64,000 nt of DNA, from positions 1 through 64,000 of the forward strand of contig NZ_JAMXSB010000008.1 of NCBI RefSeq assembly GCF_024124665.1, written 5' to 3'. Below are positions 60,908 to 64,000 of the stretch, in pieces. Position 1 is the stretch's first letter; every line of letters starts with the position of its first letter. The stretch is from Pleionea sp. CnH1-48. GTDB taxonomy: Bacteria; Pseudomonadota; Gammaproteobacteria; Enterobacterales; Kangiellaceae. The notes beneath the pieces were generated by a model. That model saw nothing but the letters and a program-made list of their open reading frames with translations. It had not been told where the DNA came from and ran no database searches. The translations under genes were made by a program, and so were the position numbers.

Positions 60908-60997
60908 GTCATTGTCACACCACTTATTAATCACAAGATACTCAGGCTTGCTTAACTCCCCGTTAAATAAGGAGTTTTATCGCCTTTCGATTGATAG

Positions 60998-61030
60998 TGT
61001 CCTATAACTGTCCTATGATTGTCTCATTTC
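60998..61030. repeat. Three 11-bp direct repeats upstream of the XRE gene
   Basis: TGTCCTATAAC, TGTCCTATGAT and TGTCTCATTTC follow each other without gaps, one per helix turn, 85 bases before the XRE regulator ATG. They look like binding sites on one face of the DNA. Confidence 0.5.
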
Positions 61031-61115
61031 CAGGGGGTATTTCGGGTATCGATGTCTCACTCCAAACCACATACTGAGGCTGCCTTCACCAACATAATGA
61101 AGTTGAGAACATCTA

Positions 61116-61547
61116 ATGAAAATTAATGCAAAGTTAGTCAGTAAACTTAGAAAACAGCGTTCATGGACGCAAGAAGAGTTAGCAATAGCTTCTGGACTAA
61201 ACTTAAAAACGGTTCAGAGAATTGAAAAGAAGGCCACAGCATCTCTTCAGTCTAAGAAAGCTTTAGCATCGGTTTTTGATATTGATGTTCAAGACTTAGA
61301 TCATGAGGAAAAGCCTATGACGCCTTGCCCAGAATGCCATTCTGAGAAAATCTATAAATTCACAAAAACCATCGAAACGAACCCTGAATGCTTACCCCAC
61401 ATGTTGCCTAAACTAGGCTCAGGACTCACCTTTTATTCTGAGTTTGTACCTGTGGTTTGTGAAGATTGCGGTTATATCCGCTACTTCGCCGATGAAAAAG
61501 CGCGTAGTAAGCTGTCAACTTCCAAGTATTGGGAGCTGCTTGATTAG
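61116..61547 (+). CDS. XRE family regulator with zinc-ribbon-like C-terminus
   Basis: A 143-residue protein. The N-terminal part (about 1-60) is an HTH of the Cro/CI type (VSKLRKQRSWTQEELAIASG, LKTVQRIEKKATASLQSKKA). The C-terminal part has two CxxC knuckles, TPCPECHSEKI and VCEDCGYIRYF, about 43 residues apart, a probable zinc ribbon. Direct repeats upstream may be its operator. Confidence 0.85.
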   Translation: MKINAKLVSKLRKQRSWTQEELAIASGLNLKTVQRIEKKATASLQSKKALASVFDIDVQDLDHEEKPMTPCPECHSEKIYKFTKTIETNPECLPHMLPKLGSGLTFYSEFVPVVCEDCGYIRYFADEKARSKLSTSKYWELLD

Positions 61548-61823
61548 ATAAGCCTTTCTTACATGGGCCTAAATAGCAGCATGTCACTTCTGCTTTAGGC
61601 TCAGATTTATGAGAACACTCTACTGTTATTTAGATAAGTGCCTGTCCAGCTGTGACTCTCCTCAGACTTAAAGAGGGCTCCGAACATATCCATTGGCAAA
61701 AAATGATAAGGGTAAAAAAGCCTCCCTGCGTCGTATATTGGCTGCCATCGACATCCAGACATGACGGCAACACCATAAAGAGAAAAAGCAAGAAAGCGAA
61801 ATGGTATCTCTGAAAATAAAGAT

Positions 61824-63353
61824 TTAAGGTTGACGATCTTTTTGCTCTCTGGAAAAAACCGGGACGCCATTTTTGACAACAAGGACAGGTTGGCTCAGAG
61901 TCGTTATATCTTCATAAGGATTCGCTTCCAAAACTACGAAGTCAGCCTGTTTTCCTGTCGAGATAGATCCAATAACTTTATCTAAATGAAAAGCGGAAGC
62001 ATTTCCACTCGTTATCGCTTTTAAAATATCTTTGTTTGATACGCCTGCCGCTTGCCAGGCTTCAACTTCGCCGAGTAACGATGAGGCATGTAACGTACCA
62101 ATGTTGCCAGCATCAGTACCAAGTGACACTTTAACACTGGATTCAACGAGCTTTTTTAAGTTCTGTTTTTGAATGTCTAAATATTTTGACGAAAATACTT
62201 TTCTCAGCTGCGAAACGATCCCCTGCTCTTGTTGAGTCAAATTTGAAATAACGTCTTCATGCTCATCAACATATGGCATATATTTAAGAAAAATTTGAAA
62301 CATCTGATCGGCCTTACTTTGGTTCTTACTCAACTCTTCAAAGCTCTGAATCACTTCATCAACAGAATGCATCTGTTCAAATTGGCTAAAGCTTAAAGTC
62401 CCTTTAAAAAACTCAAAATAATGTTGATATGCCGTTAAGGTGGGCATGTAAGTCACGTCATGCTTGCGCATTAAAGAAATTAACTCATTGTCTACATGCT
62501 CTTTCAGAGCACCATGAACCAGAATGTCAGCACCTACCTCAACAGCTTTTTTTGCATTATCAAGTTCCTCTACATGGATCGCTACTACCAGCTTATTATC
62601 TTTAGCTATCTTAATGGCAGGTTTATACAAATCTGCCAATTGCTGCGATGACAGTCCGGTTTCTTGGCTCCATACTACCTTTAAAATATGGGCTCCCAAT
62701 TTAAGTTGCTGATAAACGGCATTGACAGCCTCTTCTTTGTTTTTTACTTGCAAAAATGTGAATCCGTTGGCGTTTAACTGTGGCATTTCCATCGGAGAGA
62801 GCAATGGGCCAGAAAAATATATCTGTGGTAACTCAGCATTCATTGAGAAGCTTTTATACTGACTTGTGTATTCTGATGGCCCACCCAAATCAACAATTGA
62901 AGTTATCCCTAGTTTGACATACTCCTTTAGAATCTCTTCTTGATTGTTTAACAACCAGGTCTGTTCTTCCTTATACGGAACAATTTTTGTTGCATCGATA
63001 ACATCTGGTCGGGTAAATGCGCCCCCTGACTGGGCCAAGTGAACATGTCCATCAATCAACCCAGGTATTACCCACTTCCCCCCAAGCTCCTTAACATTCG
63101 CACGGTGAGGGATCGGTGCCGAGTGAGGTTGAATTTTAAGAATTTTCCCTTCAGCAACCAAGATAGTGGCATTGAGTATTGGCAACTCCACACTTGGCTC
63201 CAGAATATTCGCATGAGTAAAAGCGGTTATGGGGGAATCAATTGGTTTGTTGGACTTATCACCACTCGCATGGGTAATGGCAGGAAAGACAATCATCGAG
63301 AGCACAAGAGAGAGCAAACGCTTCACTTTTCTTCTGAGTTTTTCTTTAACCAT
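61824..63353 (-). CDS. Exported amidohydrolase family protein
   Basis: A 509-residue metal-dependent hydrolase with a signal peptide (…VFPAITHASG). Seen: the HxH motif in VIPGLIDGHVHLAQSGG, GITSIVDLGGPSEY, HILKVVW with a Lys that may be carboxylated, a metal His in AIHVEELDNAKKA, VHGALKEHV, and the Asp in LGTDAGNIGTLHA. It is of the imidazolonepropionase/prolidase-like group; relatives act on dipeptides, for example Xaa-Pro or Xaa-Arg. That fits the peptidase-rich neighbourhood but is inference. Confidence 0.9.
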   Translation of the reverse strand: MVKEKLRRKVKRLLSLVLSMIVFPAITHASGDKSNKPIDSPITAFTHANILEPSVELPILNATILVAEGKILKIQPHSAPIPHRANVKELGGKWVIPGLIDGHVHLAQSGGAFTRPDVIDATKIVPYKEEQTWLLNNQEEILKEYVKLGITSIVDLGGPSEYTSQYKSFSMNAELPQIYFSGPLLSPMEMPQLNANGFTFLQVKNKEEAVNAVYQQLKLGAHILKVVWSQETGLSSQQLADLYKPAIKIAKDNKLVVAIHVEELDNAKKAVEVGADILVHGALKEHVDNELISLMRKHDVTYMPTLTAYQHYFEFFKGTLSFSQFEQMHSVDEVIQSFEELSKNQSKADQMFQIFLKYMPYVDEHEDVISNLTQQEQGIVSQLRKVFSSKYLDIQKQNLKKLVESSVKVSLGTDAGNIGTLHASSLLGEVEAWQAAGVSNKDILKAITSGNASAFHLDKVIGSISTGKQADFVVLEANPYEDITTLSQPVLVVKNGVPVFSREQKDRQP

Positions 63354-63606
63354 GGTATCTCCTCTATTTATTAAATGACTCTCTTTCGGGTATCAAGTTA
63401 GATACCGATGATGTTGGAGCTTCCCCCTCTATAAAGACATGATGAGCTTCTAAAATTTCCCTAAAACTTCTCTATAATTCTCTTAAGCTTTTGTTTTATA
63501 GTAGCTTTTAAAGACATCCTTAAACTTCTCTTCCAATTCAAACCACTACTGTTATGTTATACAATGTTCTAAATCATGGCTAAAAATTGACTTCTCAGGA
63601 TTAACT

Positions 63607-64000
63607 TTGACTTCTACAGATGTAAGCTGCGTTATCTATCCAGACAAGGGGGAAGTCTTCCTCAATGAGCAAATAGTGCAACTTAGGCCAAAATCCTTTG
63701 AATTACTTTTACTATTAGCCTCAAAGCCGGACACTGTTTTTTCCAAAGCCGAAATACTCCAATCTATATGGGGCAGCTCTATCGTTGACGAGCAGGTTGT
63801 TTTTCAGTCAGTCAATGAAGTACGCAAAGAACTAGGAATAGCAGAGGCGATAAAGACATTTCCTCGGCGAGGCTATAGCTGGACTTTGACTAACACTACC
63901 ATTGAGCAGAGTCCTGAGCCTAAGCAGCCACCTCAAAACTTGAAAAAAACCTTCAGCAGAAAACCGCAACTAGTACTATTAGCTCTGCTTTCAGTTGTTA
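63607..64000 (+). CDS. CadC/ToxR-like winged-helix regulator (5' part, runs off the window)
   Basis: An open frame from a TTG at 63607 (AGGA six bases upstream; no in-frame ATG or GTG before it) to the end of the window, 131 residues. Seen: an OmpR/PhoB-type winged HTH (about 10-95: VQLRPKSFELLLLLASKPDT, FSKAEILQSIWG, VVFQSVNEVRKELG, FPRRGYSW), then a Pro-rich linker and the start of a membrane helix (LVLLALLSVV), as in CadC and ToxR. Repeats AAACTTCTCT-N2/3-AATTC at 63464 and 63522 lie upstream. Divergent from the amidohydrolase gene. Confidence 0.82.
   Translation, partial: MTSTDVSCVIYPDKGEVFLNEQIVQLRPKSFELLLLLASKPDTVFSKAEILQSIWGSSIVDEQVVFQSVNEVRKELGIAEAIKTFPRRGYSWTLTNTTIEQSPEPKQPPQNLKKTFSRKPQLVLLALLSVV

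Noticed and set aside
61607-61882. 91-residue open frame at the end of the amidohydrolase gene
   Set aside because: It overlaps the amidohydrolase by 59 bases, has no clear start signal and no motif. A real short gene inside it (from MSGCRWQP) cannot be excluded.

Overview
The window looks like chromosomal DNA of a free-living, probably marine, gammaproteobacterium: about 43-45% G+C by eye, densely coded on both strands, with no rRNA, tRNA, transposase, integrase or CRISPR array that I could see. Typical gammaproteobacterial markers are msrPQ, clpB-pgeF-rluD-bamD, glnB, pilSR, thiI, lexA, slyD and several DUF4124 proteins. A Kangiellaceae/Oceanospirillales-like host is my guess only; nothing in the sequence fixes the genus.

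Left part (1-28,000) is mostly housekeeping. It holds msrQ-msrP (periplasmic methionine sulfoxide repair), pssA (phosphatidylserine synthase), a DUF3579 gene, clpB with a clear heat-shock type promoter, a PlsC-like acyltransferase, pgeF-rluD in one operon, bamD, glnB, nadE, pilS-pilR, a lone FimT-type pilin with a sigma-54-like promoter, thiI and lexA. The order clpB / pgeF / rluD / bamD / pilS / pilR / fimT is the one known from Pseudomonas; here glnB and nadE sit between bamD and pilS, and the rest of the minor-pilin cluster is absent. lexA carries a changed DNA-recognition helix, and its promoter has a matching non-standard palindrome. Next come a DUF2971-like gene, three PilZ-type proteins, a Smr protein, a glutamine-amidotransferase, a large DUF748 envelope protein, an HNH protein, slyD and a FabH-like synthase.

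Middle part (28,400-39,800) is regulatory and envelope-related. It holds a His-rich lipoprotein, a MarR regulator with an AhpD-like protein, and an LpxR-like lipid A deacylase controlled, by inference, by a Cys-rich TetR regulator through three copies of one operator. It also has a 990-residue hybrid sensor kinase with REC and AraC output, convergent with a 1080-residue beta-propeller/Y_Y_Y sensor ending in a degenerate GGDEF domain.

The accessory part (39,800-51,400) is rich in secreted peptidases: two subtilases (one with a WQDATT repeat tail), a trypsin-like protease and an M14 carboxypeptidase, the last two both with GlyGly-CTERM-like tails. Mixed among them are a DUF4124-glutaredoxin fusion, endonuclease V, a Cys-rich CARDB-like secreted protein, a very small SET-domain protein and a small orphan NPPF methyltransferase. 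Together this suggests an organism that degrades external protein and peptides.

The right end (52,600-64,000) holds a membrane protein, a GFA-family protein, an NTF2-like secreted protein, an EamA exporter, an AraC regulator divergent from a DUF3224 gene, a TonB-dependent receptor, an exported DJ-1/PfpI protein, an XRE regulator with a zinc ribbon, an exported amidohydrolase, and the start of a CadC/ToxR-like winged-helix regulator that runs off the window.
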